DNA from: Malania oleifera
Taxonomy: Eukaryota > Streptophyta > Magnoliopsida > Santalales > Ximeniaceae
Assembly: GCF_029873635.1 (NCBI RefSeq)
Contig: NC_080418.1
Location: 14,301,562-14,365,561 of the forward strand
Reading direction: 5' to 3'
Length of the DNA: 64,000 bases
In this document: positions 1 to 10,609 of the stretch, piece after piece
Position numbering within the stretch: the stretch's first letter is position 1
Layout: each line of letters begins with the position of its first letter
Program-made: the position numbers and the translations under genes
The notes under the pieces: generated by a model
Told to the model about the DNA's origin: nothing
The model's input: the letters and a program-made list of their open reading frames with translations, nothing else
Databases searched by the model: none

Positions 1-1
1 A

Positions 2-282
2 ACACCTAAGGAATCACACCTAATAGCTGTTAAAAGAATTCTAAGATGCTTAATAGGCACCATGGACTTAGGACTATGGTACCCTAAGGACACCAGTTTT
101 GAAATGATTTGTTATTCAGATGCAGACTATGCAGGGTGTAAAATAGATAGAAAAAGTACAAGTGGCACATGCCACTTCTTAGAAAGATCTTTAGTTTCTT
201 GGTTCTCTAAGAAAGAAAACTCTGTGGCTTTGTCAATTGCTAAAGCTAAATATGTAGCAGCCGGCAGTTGTTATGCACAAAC
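2..282 (+). pseudogene. SIRE-type copia RNase H, 5' part (Copia-1)
   Basis: Reading from base 2, the frame gives the end of a Ty1/copia reverse transcriptase-RNase H polyprotein. Visible motifs are GLWYP, the catalytic-region string YSDADYAG, DRKSTSGTC, LVSWFSKK and the E-containing block AKAKYVAAGSC. RNase H removes the RNA strand during retrotransposon reverse transcription. The usual TAETEYVA is here AKAKYVA, so the catalytic glutamate position reads lysine, a sign of decay. The frame is cut at 282 by a solo LTR and resumes at 2095. The rest of the polyprotein lies left of the window. SIRE clade assignment rests on resemblance to the better preserved copy at 50980-55640. Confidence 0.85.
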
Positions 283-2089
283 TAAAACCTAAGGTGTAGT
301 CCTAAGAGGGGGTGAATTGGGTTATTTAAAATTTCTTTGATCCTTTTTGAGAGCTCTTGTCCCTTTTCACAATCTCTTAAAGATTACTTGTATTTTTGTT
401 AATGAGGAAATCCATACAAACTCCTATTTCCTCTAATAAATTCACAATCAACAAATACAATCAATTAATTTACTATTCAAACACAACAACCACACAACAA
501 AAGTCAATTGGAATATTTAGAGGCCATGTATATGAATGTACAACTCCTGTTGTTGGCTTTTGAATTTGAATATTACAACATCCAAACACTTTTTCATTAT
601 CAGAACTTAAGTAAACCTTTAGCTAATAAGTTTTGGATATTAACCAATCAACGTACTTCCTTTCAGTTTCCATAAAAGATTGATTAACCAACGTACTCCC
701 TTTCGGTTTTCGCAAGCCCAAGAACAAATGAGGCTTTGGGTTTACTTAATTTCCAATACACGTTTGCTTTATGATTAAAAGTATTAAAACATCCATGCAG
801 GTTATATTGTTGCTGAAATTAAAAGAGAGTAAGGAAAAGAGTGACACCACCACTTTTACAAGGTTCGGCTTATACCCAGCCAACGTCCTCGCCTTAGGTC
901 AACCACCTAAGGAATTTACTATATCTTGTTCCTTTCAGGTGGAACAAAAAACTTACACAATTTACCCTTTTTTTTATGAAGAGAAACCTCTCCAAGCACC
1001 GACCTGTGCTTGCTCCAATGATCCAACAAACCTTTGAATCATTTAAAGTACAAGAAGATAGAAGTAGATCTTCGTACAAAAAATACTCTCAAAATTCAGA
1101 GCAGGTTGTAAAAATTAAGTTCTAAATTGTACTTCAAGACACCAAAGCTAAATAGAACATGAGAAGATTTAAAGTTTTAGAAGTCACCAATGGTTCTAAA
1201 GAAAAATTTGAATGCAATTCGGAACCAAACTTTTGATTTTTCAATCCACCAAAACGTAAAGTTTTTCTTTAGAAAAATGATGTGAACAAAGGAACTTAAG
1301 GAGAATTTCAGCGTATTGACTGTTTGATCTCTTAAGCTTATCTTGCTTGTATATTCTCTCTCATTTTTCATTACCCAAAGAGGTATTTATAGACTTTTTC
1401 AAAGAACAATGTCCTTATTTAATTAGGTAACATTCGAAAAATCATTAAATTGTTGAGTTAATTTTGAAATTCAAAATTTTGAAAAACTTCCCGTTGAGAT
1501 CTAAAATCTTTCCAAGTGGTAGTCGCCTGCCATGACCTGGCAGTCGCCTACCAGAGTGAGAATTTGAAAACCCTACTACCTCCTAAATTTTTCTTTTAAA
1601 TCGTGGCAGTCACCTGCTTATATAAGGCAGTCACCTGACTTTCAGTATTTTTCCTTTTTTTACTTTGAAAACTTTCTTCCTTTGAGGCCTTTTAATCAAA
1701 GACATATTTTAAGGTCTTTCAAAAATGTGTTTCTTAGTTTGTTTTGATTTATAAGAGCTTCACATATATCTAGATAGTATTTGGCTTTGAAGTACTTGCA
1801 ACAATCCTTCTAATCATGGTTTCCTTAAACACTAAGTTCTTCAGCCTCCTTCAGCCTCTCGAGGTTTACTTTTGACTTTAAAAATTGTTTGGCCTTTAAC
1901 CTCTTCATTTTTCCTTCATTGACCTCAATATTCTGAGGAGCTTCCACTAGATTGACATTGAACTTCAGCATATCAACCGTGAGTGTCCTTTTACCTAAAT
2001 CTGAAATCAAATCACTCAACACCACATGTTAAAGCATCCTTCATTTTTTTATCATCAAAATAAGATTCAAAATCCCAATTAGGCCAACA
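283..2089 (-). mobile_element. Solo LTR of a SIRE-type copia, inside RNase H
   Basis: An 1807-bp LTR in minus orientation flanked by perfect 5-bp target duplications CAAAC (278-282 and 2090-2094). On the minus strand it begins TGTTGGCCTAATTGGG and ends in CCTAAGG-complement then TTTTA, where TTTCA is expected (the relative at 3260-5000 ends TTTCA). No internal domains are present, so it is a solo LTR left by LTR-LTR recombination. It contains a minus-strand TATAAATA near 1385 and a small array of AGTCGCCTG-like motifs at 1515-1640. Some shadow reading frames here are not genes. Confidence 0.9.
1515..1640 (-). repeat. AGTCGCCTG motif array in solo LTR
   Basis: Four near-copies of GGYAGTCGCCTGCC or its CA variant (GGCAGTCACCTG) lie within about 125 bp, upstream (minus strand) of the LTR TATA box near 1385. 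CG to CA changes between copies look like methyl-cytosine deamination. This is the counterpart of the GGTCGACC arrays in the other SIRE LTRs. Confidence 0.6.
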
Positions 2090-2094
2090 CAAAC

Positions 2095-2452
2095 ACTTTA
2101 CATGCAACAACAATTAAGAGATTTCAATTTGAAATACACAACTATACCAACTAAGTGTGATAATACGAGTACGATTAATATATCTAAAAATCCTATTTCA
2201 CACTCAAGAACCAAGCACATTGACATAAGATATCACTTCCTAAGAGATCATGTTCAAAAAGAAGATATCATTTTAGAATTCATCAACACAAATGATCATT
2301 GGACTGATATCTTCACTAAACCTCTCTTAGAAGACAGATTTATAACCATTAGAAGAGAGCTTGTCTACAACATAGTAGAGAAACTAACCAAAAGGACAAA
2401 GCTTAAAGAAAAATCTACAGTCGGTCAATTGACTCTAAGGTCAGCTGACTGA
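2095..2452 (+). pseudogene. SIRE-type copia RNase H, 3' part (Copia-1)
   Basis: Continuation of the RNase H domain after the solo LTR and its second target duplication. It shows KCDNTSTINISKN, the conserved copia terminal block HIDIRYHFLRDHV, and HWTDIFTKPL, which normally ends the copia polyprotein. The frame runs past the usual end to 2452. The two parts belong to one ORF interrupted only by the LTR, so this element was already present when the solo LTR's parent inserted. Confidence 0.85.
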
Positions 2453-2580
2453 CTGAAGCAGTTTTTTTTTGGAACAGAGGCCAGGCAGCCAACTGACCCT
2501 GAGGTCAGCCGACTGACTGATAGAGCAACCCTAGACTTGTTTGTAGAACTCAAAGTTGTCAATCAACTGACCTAGGGTTT
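2420..2580 (+). repeat. Copia-1 3' UTR with CAGTCGACTGA-like motifs
   Basis: Just after the pol stop, motifs such as CAGTCGGTCAATTGAC, GGTCAGCTGACTGACTGA, GGTCAGCCGACTGACTGA and CAATCAACTGACC occur every 20-45 bp. They are degenerate palindromes like those in the LTR promoters, but here they lie in the internal region before the 3' LTR. Confidence 0.55.
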
Positions 2581-3244
2581 GTCTCTTTGTGTGTTCTAAG
2601 TTTGTTTTGGCGTGCACTTTGATGATACAACACTTAACTTGGTTGTTTTCCTTATTTCTTGAAAAATAGATTCATGCTTATGCGATAAGCAATATGCTAC
2701 ATGTGTATGTTTTAAAATTGGTATCTTGAAATCTTTAAAGACGATGAAAATATTAATGATGTATGGCTCACTATACTAGTTTGAAAAACTGAGCTTAAAG
2801 TTATTAAGTATGATTTAGAAACATGATTTTTGAAATGTCTTGATCATGTATGCCTATGATGGATCACATGAATAAATGAAAAATTGGCATCTATGGACGT
2901 ATATTGGAATCCATGAATGAATCAATTGGTATTACTTGGTATTTGAGCAATAAAGCATACTTATGCGCATATAATGATATTGATAATATTTCCATGATCT
3001 TGGATTTGAATGATGAAACATGAATGCTACTATATATATAAAACATGCATAAATACTTGACTATTGTAGCACACTATATATACTATATTATAATATATTG
3101 AAAAATGTGTGGTCATATGTTAATTGGTCTTGAAATTACAAATTGTTAAAATGATGCTTATTATTAGGGGGAGTAGAATAATGCTAGTTGTAAGGGGGAA
3201 TCTTTTTAAGGCTTACTCATATTTTTACTCCCATTTGTCATCAT
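2581..3244 (+). other. Copia-1 3' untranslated region
   Basis: Non-coding, AT-rich internal sequence between pol and the polypurine tract. It holds extra purine runs (near 3167 and 3195) resembling secondary polypurine tracts. I see no env-like ORF, which some SIRE elements carry at this place. Confidence 0.6.
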
Positions 3245-3259
3245 AAAAAAGGGGGAGAT
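3245..3259 (+). promoter_or_regulatory. Polypurine tract of Copia-1
   Basis: AAAAAAGGGGGAGAT directly abuts the TGTTAG start of the 3' LTR. This is where plus-strand DNA synthesis is primed in LTR retrotransposons. Confidence 0.85.
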
Positions 3260-5000
3260 TGTTAGTCTAATTAGGCTTTTCAATCTTGTTTTGATGATAA
3301 CAAAATGAAGGATGCTTTAACATGTGTTATTGAGTGATTTTAATTGAGGTCTAAGTAAAAGGACACTCATGATTAATCATGGAAGTAAGCTGGAGATCAA
3401 AGTTAATCAAGTGAAAGCTTCTCAGTATATTGAAGCAATGAACGAAAAATGAAGAAATTAAAGGCCAAATAGATCTTGAAGTCAAAAGTGAACCTCAAGA
3501 GGCTGCAAGACTTAGTGATAAAGGAGATCATGCTTAGAAGGATATTTGTAAGTACTTTAAGTCATCACTATTTAGATATGTGAAGCTCCTTAAAGATACA
3601 AAGACTTAGAAACTAGCACTTGAAAAAACTCTTGAAAATGTTTTTGAAATGTTATAATTAAGTTTTTTCAAGTAAACTAGATTTTAAAAAAAATCAAAAA
3701 TAGAAAATATTTGAAAAAAGAGGACTGCCCAGCCGATTGACTAGTGACCCAATCGAGTGAGTCAACCTACTAACTCTGCGGAGAATTTTTGAATTTCAAA
3801 CTTGCGGGAAATTTTTCAAAAATTAATTCTATAATTTAATATTTTTTGAAAAGTTACCTAAATGGAAGATTTTCAAAATTAATTCTATAATTTAATATTT
3901 TTTGAAAATTTACCTAAACGGAAGATTTTCAAAAATTAATTCTATAATTTAATATTTTTTGAAAAGTTACCTAAATGTTTCATGTTAAATGACGAAAATT
4001 TTCCTTAGAAAACTCTACGAAATTGCTAGATTAAAAAGGGGCTTTGATTTTGAGTTGCATCTAAAATTCTTATATCAATAAGAAAGAACATTTGGTGACT
4101 TCTAAACCTTGAGCTCCACATTTTCTATTTAGTTTTGGTTTTGAAGTACGATTTGAGATTCAACTTGTACAACTTGCTCTGCGTTTGAGAGTGTTTTTGT
4201 ACGCAGATATCCATTCCTTTTTACTTGATCTTTGACAGTTCAAGGTATTGTTGAATCGTTGGACCAAGCATTGGTTGTTGCTTGGAGAGGTTTCTCTTCC
4301 TGAAAAATAGGTTGATTATTGTAAAGTTTTTGTTCCACCCGAAAGGAACAAGGTATAGTGAAATCCTTAGGTGGTTGACCTAAAGCGAGGACATAGACTG
4401 AGGTAAGCCGAACCTCGTAAAAACTGTAGCGTCACTCTCTTTCCCTTACTCTATTTTAAATTTTAGCAAAGATATAAATTGCGTGGATGTTATAATTCTT
4501 TTAATTATAAAAATAACGCACTTTGGAAATTAAATAAATCTACGCCTATTTTGTTCTTGGGCTTGCAGAAACTGAAAGGGAGTACATTGGTTAATCGATA
4601 TTTTGCGAAAACCGTAAGGGAGTACGTTGTTTAGTTAACAACCCAAAACCTATTAGCTGAAGGTCTATTTAAATTATGATCTTGAAAAAGAGTTTGGATG
4701 ATAGTTTAATTTTCAGTTCAAGAGCAAACTACAGGACTTGCACATTCATATACAGGGCTGTTGAATATTGCAAAGCTAATATTAATTACTTGTATGGTGT
4801 TTGTTTGGTTTGAATTGGTTATGTATGTTGTGTTTGTGGATTGAATAGAGGAAGTAGGAGTTTGTTTGGATTGCCTAATCAATAAGAGCAAAAGAAGTCT
4901 TTAAAGGATTGTAAAAAGTCAAGCAATTTTAAAAAGACTCTTAAGGATTTTTAAAATCACCCAATTCACCCCTTCTCTTGGGACTACACCTTAGGTTTCA
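3260..5000 (+). mobile_element. 3' LTR of Copia-1 (SIRE type)
   Basis: A 1741-bp LTR running from TGTTAGTCTAATTAGG after the polypurine tract to TTAGGTTTCA. Near its end it has the SIRE-family string CACCCAATTCACCCC and the block containing TTGAATCGTTGGACCAAGC and CCGAACCTCGTAAAAACTG seen in every SIRE LTR here. It is the same family as the solo LTR at 283-2089 by its two ends. It joins gypsy integrase sequence directly at 5001, so Copia-1 inserted into the chromovirus pol gene. Confidence 0.9.
3813..3977 (+). repeat. Three-copy tandem repeat, about 56 bp
   Basis: Three direct copies containing ATTAATTCTATAATTTAATA followed by TTACCTAAAYGGAAG, starting near 3822, 3878 and 3935. They sit inside the LTR between the motif-rich part and the transcribed leader. 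Confidence 0.85.
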
Positions 5001-6525
5001 AATGGGATCATCAATGTCAGCAGTAGTGACTCAGCATCCAATCCAGATAGATTTAGAAAGGCTTGGTGTGGAGTTGATAGAGGGAGATCACCATGCACTC
5101 ATTGCTAATCTAGTACTTCAGCCCACCTTATCGGAAAGAATTAAAGCTGCTCAGATGAAAGATGTGGAATTAGTGAAGATTATGGATAAAGTACAGAGTG
5201 ATCAGGGAGAGGGGTTTAATATTTCGTATGACGAAGCTTTGAGGCTCCATACCAGACTGTGTGTACCTACTGATGTTGAGATCAAGAGAATTATCCTCGA
5301 GGAAGCGTATCGATCCCCTTATACATTGCACTTTGGAAGCACTAAAATGTGCAGGAATCTTTGGGAGTCTTTTTGGTGGAGTAATATGAAGAGAGAAATT
5401 GCTAAATTTGTATAGCAGTGTTTGACATGTCAGCAAGTGACAGTCGAGCATTAGAGATCTGCGGGAACGTTGTAGCCACTTCACATCCCCGAATGGAAGT
5501 GGGAACATATTTCAATGGATTTTGTCACAGGGTTACCACCAACATTACATGGACAGGATGCCATCTGGGTAGTCATTGACCGATTAATGACGACTATCCA
5601 TTTCCTTCCTATTAGAATTAACTACTCTATGAATAGACTGGTAGAGTTGTACATACAGGAGATAGTTAGATTGCATGGCATGCTAGTGTCCATAGTTTTG
5701 GACCGAGACTCATGGTTCATATCTCGTTTTTGGAGGAGTTTGCAAGGAGCCATAGGTTCTCAGTTGACGTTCAGCACAACATTTCATCTTCAAACCGATG
5801 GATAGACAGAGAGGACCATACAGATAGATATGCTGCAAGCTTGTGTGTTAGACTTTGGGGGTAGTTGGATACAGTTTATGTCGTTAGTTGAATTTGCTTA
5901 TAACAACAGCTACCAAACCAATATTGGAATGGCACCATATGAAACATTGTATGGTAGGAGGTGTTGATCACCGTTATATTGGGATCAAATTGGTGAAAAA
6001 CAAGTCTTGGGGCCAGAGATGGTTCAGAAAACTTTAAAGAAGATCAGACTCATTCGAGACCGAATCAAAACAACTCAAAGTCAATATAAAAGTTATGCAG
6101 ACACTCGTCGACGAGAGTTAGAGTTTGGTGTGGGGGATCATATATTCTTGAAAGTTGCACCAATAAAAGGATTTATGAGGTTTTTGAAAAAAGGTAAGTT
6201 GAGCCCTAGGTATATTTGACCATTTGAGATCTTGGAAAGAATGGGTCCAGTTGTCTACAGGTTAGCATTACCTCCGGTGCTGTCTAAAATCCATGACATA
6301 TTCCATGTATCAATGTTGAGGAAATACGTCCCAAATCCTTCACATGTAATCAATTATGAGGCACTGAAATTTAGAGATACCTTATTATACGAAGAAGTGC
6401 CCGTGCAAATTCTAGATCGGAAGGAACAGGAACTGCACACTAAAAATATTACGTTCGTAAAAGTACTCTGGCGTAACCACGCAATTGAGGAGGCTTCATG
6501 GGAACTAGAGGATAAAATGCGCTAG
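5001..6525 (+). pseudogene. Tekay/Del-type chromovirus integrase with chromodomain (Gypsy-1)
   Basis: Broken 3' part of a Ty3/gypsy pol gene. In order: RNase H-integrase linker (SYDEALRLHTRLCVPTD), the integrase zinc region (LHFGSTKMCRNLWESFWW, then CLTCQQ), and the core with the three acidic positions in MDFVTGLP, LDRDSWF and TERTIQI. Then follow AYNNSYQTNIGMAPYETLYG, the GPFE-like region and SKIHDIFHVSMLRKY. A chromodomain-like tail (PVQILDRKEQELH ... SWELEDKMR) ends at 6525. Chromodomains direct chromovirus integration to chromatin. In-frame stops near 5413, 5802, 5965 and 6217 inactivate it. The 5' half of the element is outside the window, beyond the Copia-1 insertion. Confidence 0.88.
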
Positions 6526-6898
6526 AGATTCCCACACTTGTTTGGTGGGGCACAATATTAATTAGATGAGTATCATAGTTCAGGTAAAATTTTGGGTTAT
6601 TATAGTTTATATAGTTAGTTGTATAGTTATTATGTTTTTGTTTTGGTTAAGTTTTGAGAAGTTTAGGGGGAGTTTTAATTTGACTATTTGTGATATCCCA
6701 GAAACCATATATGTAACCACGGTATTCTCCCACCACAAGTGAGGGTTATTAATCAAATTGGGACGGGGCCGCTATGTGGGTGACCGCCGACTCTTCCTAG
6801 AGTCTAGTAAATAATTCAGTAATTCTCACCGGAGATTATAATAAGTAACGGCTAACAAATTTCGAGGACGAAATTTTTATAAGAAGGTGAGAATGTAG
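6526..6898 (+). other. Gypsy-1 3' UTR and polypurine tract
   Basis: Non-coding sequence between the chromodomain and the 3' LTR. It contains ATTTCGAGGACGAAAT (6868-6883), a palindrome-like string common before chromovirus 3' LTRs, and the purine run AAGAAGGTGAGAATG before the LTR start. The stretch with GGGACGGGGCCGCTATGTG recurs near 18760 after Gypsy-2. Confidence 0.7.
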
Positions 6899-6960
6899 TG
6901 ATTCCAAAAATAAATAAATCATTATTATTAATTAAATAATATAATATAATAATATAATAT

Positions 6961-6997
<37 letters not shown>

Positions 6998-7004
6998 CAC
7001 ACAC
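6961..7004. repeat. (AC)n(AT)n microsatellite
   Basis: Alternating AC, then AT, then AC dinucleotides in the LTR upstream of its leader. Confidence 0.95.
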
Positions 7005-7010
7005 ATTCCT

Positions 7011-7029
7011 GAAGGATCTTAGATCCTTC
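7011..7029. repeat. Perfect short palindrome in Gypsy-1 LTR
   Basis: Arms GAAGGATCT and AGATCCTTC around one T. It lies between a TA-rich microsatellite and the CT-rich leader, as does a palindrome of different sequence at 63603-63623. Confidence 0.8.
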
Positions 7030-8016
7030 AAGAAGGAAATTTATTTCCTAAAGCAGAAGACCCCCTTGCTGCGCATGTCTATCTCTCTCTCTGACCACCT
7101 CACTTTCTCTCTTCGATTTCTCTTCGTCGGTAAGCCGAATTGAAAAAAAAAAAAAAAAACACCACCACAGGGTTCTAGGGCTGATCCTTGTCAATTTAAC
7201 CGGAGCAGATTTTAAGTTTGGGCTTATGAGGCACCACTCCAAGGTTAGGGTAAGGATCATGAAATTATATCTAGTTAATTATTTTAAAAGTTTAATAAAT
7301 TATTGGGAGTGTGTTGTCCTAGGAAATGTGAATATGGTTATCATTTTGGGGTTGAATTGATTAAACTAGGTTTGTGCGATCGCTGCAGGCATCATGTTAG
7401 GTTCCTCGCGGGTATATTTTCAGTAATCAGGTAAGTGGAATAAATTATGTTAGGCATTTTGGGAATCAATTGATTAATTTAAAGTAAGAAAATGAAAATG
7501 TTGTGAAGGATTTGCTAACGTATTCGATATTTGAAAATACTGGTTTTGGAGTATTATATATTTATTTGAGCAATTACTAATTTATGAAATATTATTTAAA
7601 ATTAGTGTGGCATAAGTATTTGTCACGCCCCGAACGCAGCAATGGGCTCAGGGGTGATTTAGTAACCTAACATATCCTTGTATCATTCAAACACACATGA
7701 TACTATATAATGTAAGGGTCCGACCTCGTGGGGTTCCCATATACCCTAATCACATTTACCAACACAGTTTAGGCAGCGGAAAATAATCAAACTATAATAC
7801 CACGCCATACCATACCAGAGTCTATACAAACCTAACATCCAAGTCCCATAATAAAAAATAAAGCCACGGGTGTCAACAAAACCCAACATGACAACCCGGC
7901 CATAATCTAGTACTTACGCTAGTACTAAACACAACTAGACCGACAACCACACTCCCAAAACTAGGACGCTAGTTCTGGCTACTCGAGGGACCTGAAAACA
8001 TGTACGTACAATAGGG

Positions 8017-8032
8017 GTGAGACACCTCTCAG
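8017..8032 (-). promoter_or_regulatory. Conserved pre-acceptor block in solo LTR
   Basis: Minus-strand CTGAGAGGTGTCTCAC, identical to 10268-10283 and 24 nt from the candidate 3' splice site in both. TGAGA/TCTCA can pair around a GGTG loop; CTCAC could serve as a branch site. Confidence 0.6.
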
Positions 8033-9152
8033 TAAGGAAGAATCAGGTTATATCAGTGTGTGGCATATGAGTGTTATTTTAACATAAAACATAACACAGT
8101 TCCAGTATTTCTCAATGCAGTTACAATATAATCACAATATAGTTCCAATATATCTCACAAACACATGATCCATATCTAGTGTCGTCACACTCTTTGGAAA
8201 TGAAGCCGGCGCGCATTACACGGAGTCGCCGACATATGGCGCAACCCTAGGCTCCCATGGGTTGTCGGTACGATATCTGGTGAACCCACACCCTTCGGTG
8301 ATCAACCGGTATAGAAAGTGATATTTCACACCTTCTTCCTACGGTATTATACCGACCCGTCTCAACATCTAAGCCTTCGGGGATATGTTAGCGCACTTCG
8401 ATTATCATCAACGTTCGGCCTTATTCCGACTCGCCATTTTCACAAAACCTGGAGCATTTTGGGAACTCACATCCCTATAGCTCATTTCAACAAACCATAG
8501 CCTACGGTACACAATCGGTTCGACCTTTCACAAACCTAGAACATTTTTAATAAAATAATTCATTCCACACTTATTTGGTAAATACATAAATTACGATTTC
8601 AAGAATATAGTTTAAAAACAAGTCAAGGTGCGGCCATCTCCATACAATATACTCAACAATACATATACGGTTTTCCTATGAAACTAGAGATGCAACCCAA
8701 ACCCCCTTTTCCCCAAAAATTGTAACTCGAAAACCCCGTAATTTTACTCGTCAGATTTTCCCAAATAAGTAGCCAAATCATACATATGATCTTAAACAAC
8801 AGTTTCAACGATTCCGATTTCGAAAATAACTGATATAAACAGAAACCCCTTACCTCTCCCCGAAAATCCAAACCCAAACTCTACGGCTCCTAAACAGCGA
8901 ATCGAGTTCCAAAAACCTATAAATCACGGTACAATACATACTTACAATTCTATTCCTCACAAATCTACCAAAACAGAAATGAAAACCAAGTCTTACCTTG
9001 ATTTTTGGTTAAAACTAGAAAATCCTCAAAACGGAGATCCGTTCCACAAATCACGAAGAGAATCCTTCCCTAATCCTCGTAGTAATGTTGAATCGTCGAT
9101 TCTAACAACGAATGGCGAAGAAATCTAGAGAGAAAGAGAGAGTTCTCGTTGG

Positions 9153-9155
9153 TTC

Positions 9156-9200
<45 letters not shown>
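9153..9200. repeat. (AG)n microsatellite
   Basis: AG dinucleotide run in the LTR; on the coding (minus) strand it is the CT-rich leader found in all chromovirus LTRs here. Confidence 0.95.
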
Positions 9201-9204
<4 letters not shown>

Positions 9205-9236
9205 AGCTTTCTTAGCCAAGAAGCAATGATATAGGA

Positions 9237-9244
9237 TATTTATA
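9237..9244 (-). promoter_or_regulatory. LTR TATA box
   Basis: TATAAATA on the minus strand, immediately downstream of the CTCGTCGACGAG array and upstream of the CT-rich leader. Confidence 0.7.
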
Positions 9245-9261
9245 GAGCCTTTGACTAAGCC

Positions 9262-9465
9262 AACCTCGTCGACGAGGCAGTGTCTTCATCGATGAGTCAA
9301 TGTAGGAAGTTCGTCGATGTAGTAGTGACCTTGTTAACGAGCTTAAGATTTCTGAATTTCCCAAAACCTCTCGGCTTCTCCTCGTCGACGAACCTCTGCA
9401 TTTCGTCACTGAACCACGGAAGGGCCTTCGTCGATGAAACTCCGGCTTCGTCGATGAAGCCTACT
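9262..9465 (-). repeat. CTCGTCGACGAG array upstream of LTR TATA
   Basis: About eight degenerate copies of CTCGTCGACGA(G/A), for example CCTCGTCGACGAGG, TTCATCGATGAG, TTCGTCGATGTAG, CTTGTTAACGAG and CTTCGTCGATGAAG. They lie 20-230 bp upstream of the minus-strand TATA box. Confidence 0.85.
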
Positions 9466-10267
9466 TAATTTACTGTTTTACCCTTTTTTTATTTATTTAT
9501 TCCATATCTCTTGAATCGAGTTCTTACAATATTGGTTTTGTTAGCGTATATTTAACATATGGAAATATTTTATGATGAGATGTTATTTATACTGGAAGAT
9601 ATTGTAAAATGACAGAATATAATTTATACTGGCTTAGGAGAAATGTAATACATACAGGCATGATATTTTTTTTACTAAGAAATGTGATATATACAGACAA
9701 GATATTTTTAATATTGAAATTATTATGAAAATTGTGAAAATGAGAACCCTGATGGACCAGTGATGTATTTTTCCTAGCACGGTACTGTTGTTAGGAAATG
9801 AGTCAGTGCAACCACACTACTTGGTAAGAGTGTTGGTATTGAAAGTCGATTGGGCCTACGGAGAGATGTTGACTGCCCCTAGGTCCGGACCAGGCTGTGG
9901 TGGGCCAATCGTACTGCAGACGAGGTATGTTTTGACTTAACTTGGTAGGCCAACCATGGCTAAGTCCCACCTGAGGGCCGTATAACCCGGTCATATGAGG
10001 TGATTACATGATGATGATATATGAATGTCCATTCAGGTTGGCTCCTCGTTACAGACATGATGGAACTACAATTACAGACATGTTGGGTTTTGAACCCAGG
10101 AAAACGTATTAAGCACGTACATATTTTTGAGAAAATATATGGTTGGTTGCAAATGTATATATGGGTACATATTTCATGATTACTCAGCTATATTGTTTAT
10201 TAAATGAACGTGTTTGATTCATTTAAACTCATGTTGCCATACACTGACAATAACTTATTTCATCTTA

Positions 10268-10306
10268 CTGAGAGGTGTCTCACTTCTTAATATTTTAACA
10301 TTTCAG
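10268..10306 (+). promoter_or_regulatory. Conserved block and splice acceptor in Gypsy-1 LTR
   Basis: CTGAGAGGTGTCTCAC, then a T/A-rich stretch ending TTTCAG at 10306. The same arrangement with the same 24-nt spacing is at 8032-7992 on the minus strand. Confidence 0.6.
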
Positions 10307-10609
10307 GAAATCCAGAGAAGCGAGCTTAGAGAGCTCTGGACAGGATTAGTAGTTGGGTTGAAAGATAGTGCTGGTGAGACATGAGTAAGTATATGTATAT
10401 GGATTTACTTAGTAGTACCTTGGGTTTTAATATTACCTAGTTTTAGGAAGACATGTGTATATGTATGATATGATGGTTCTAGAACTCTGGTATTGTATTC
10501 GAGGTTATGTGTATGTTTCCGGTACATGTTTTATTTGAGTTATGGTATCAAAGAAATATGAAAATGAAAAGGAAAAAAAAATATATGGTAGAAATTTCGA
10601 GGCGTTGCA

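Larger units (their letters stand above)
7621..9528 (-). mobile_element. Solo LTR of a Tekay/Del-type chromovirus
   Basis: A 1908-bp LTR in minus orientation: minus-strand start TGTAAGAACTCG, end GGGGCGTGACA. Flanks are GTATT (7616-7620) and ATATT (9529-9533), a 5-bp duplication with one mismatch. On the minus strand it carries a CTCGTCGACGAG array (9465-9262), TATAAATA (9244-9237), an AG/CT leader, a splice donor CAAG/GTAAGA (GT at 8996), GTGAGACACCTCTCAG on the plus strand (8017-8032) and an acceptor TTTTCAG ending at 7992. No coding domains are present. Confidence 0.88.
6899..10609 (+). mobile_element. 3' LTR of Gypsy-1, split by a solo LTR
   Basis: Starts TGATTCC and ends GAGGCGTTGCA; about 1.8 kb without the inserted LTR at 7621-9528. 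Parts in order: AC/AT microsatellite, a palindrome (7011-7029), CT-rich leader, CACCACCAC block, a candidate splice donor (7244 or 7250), the block CTGAGAGGTGTCTCAC (10268-10283) and an acceptor (TTTCAG ending 10306). The same order is found in the chromovirus LTRs at 60835 and 7621. Confidence 0.82.
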
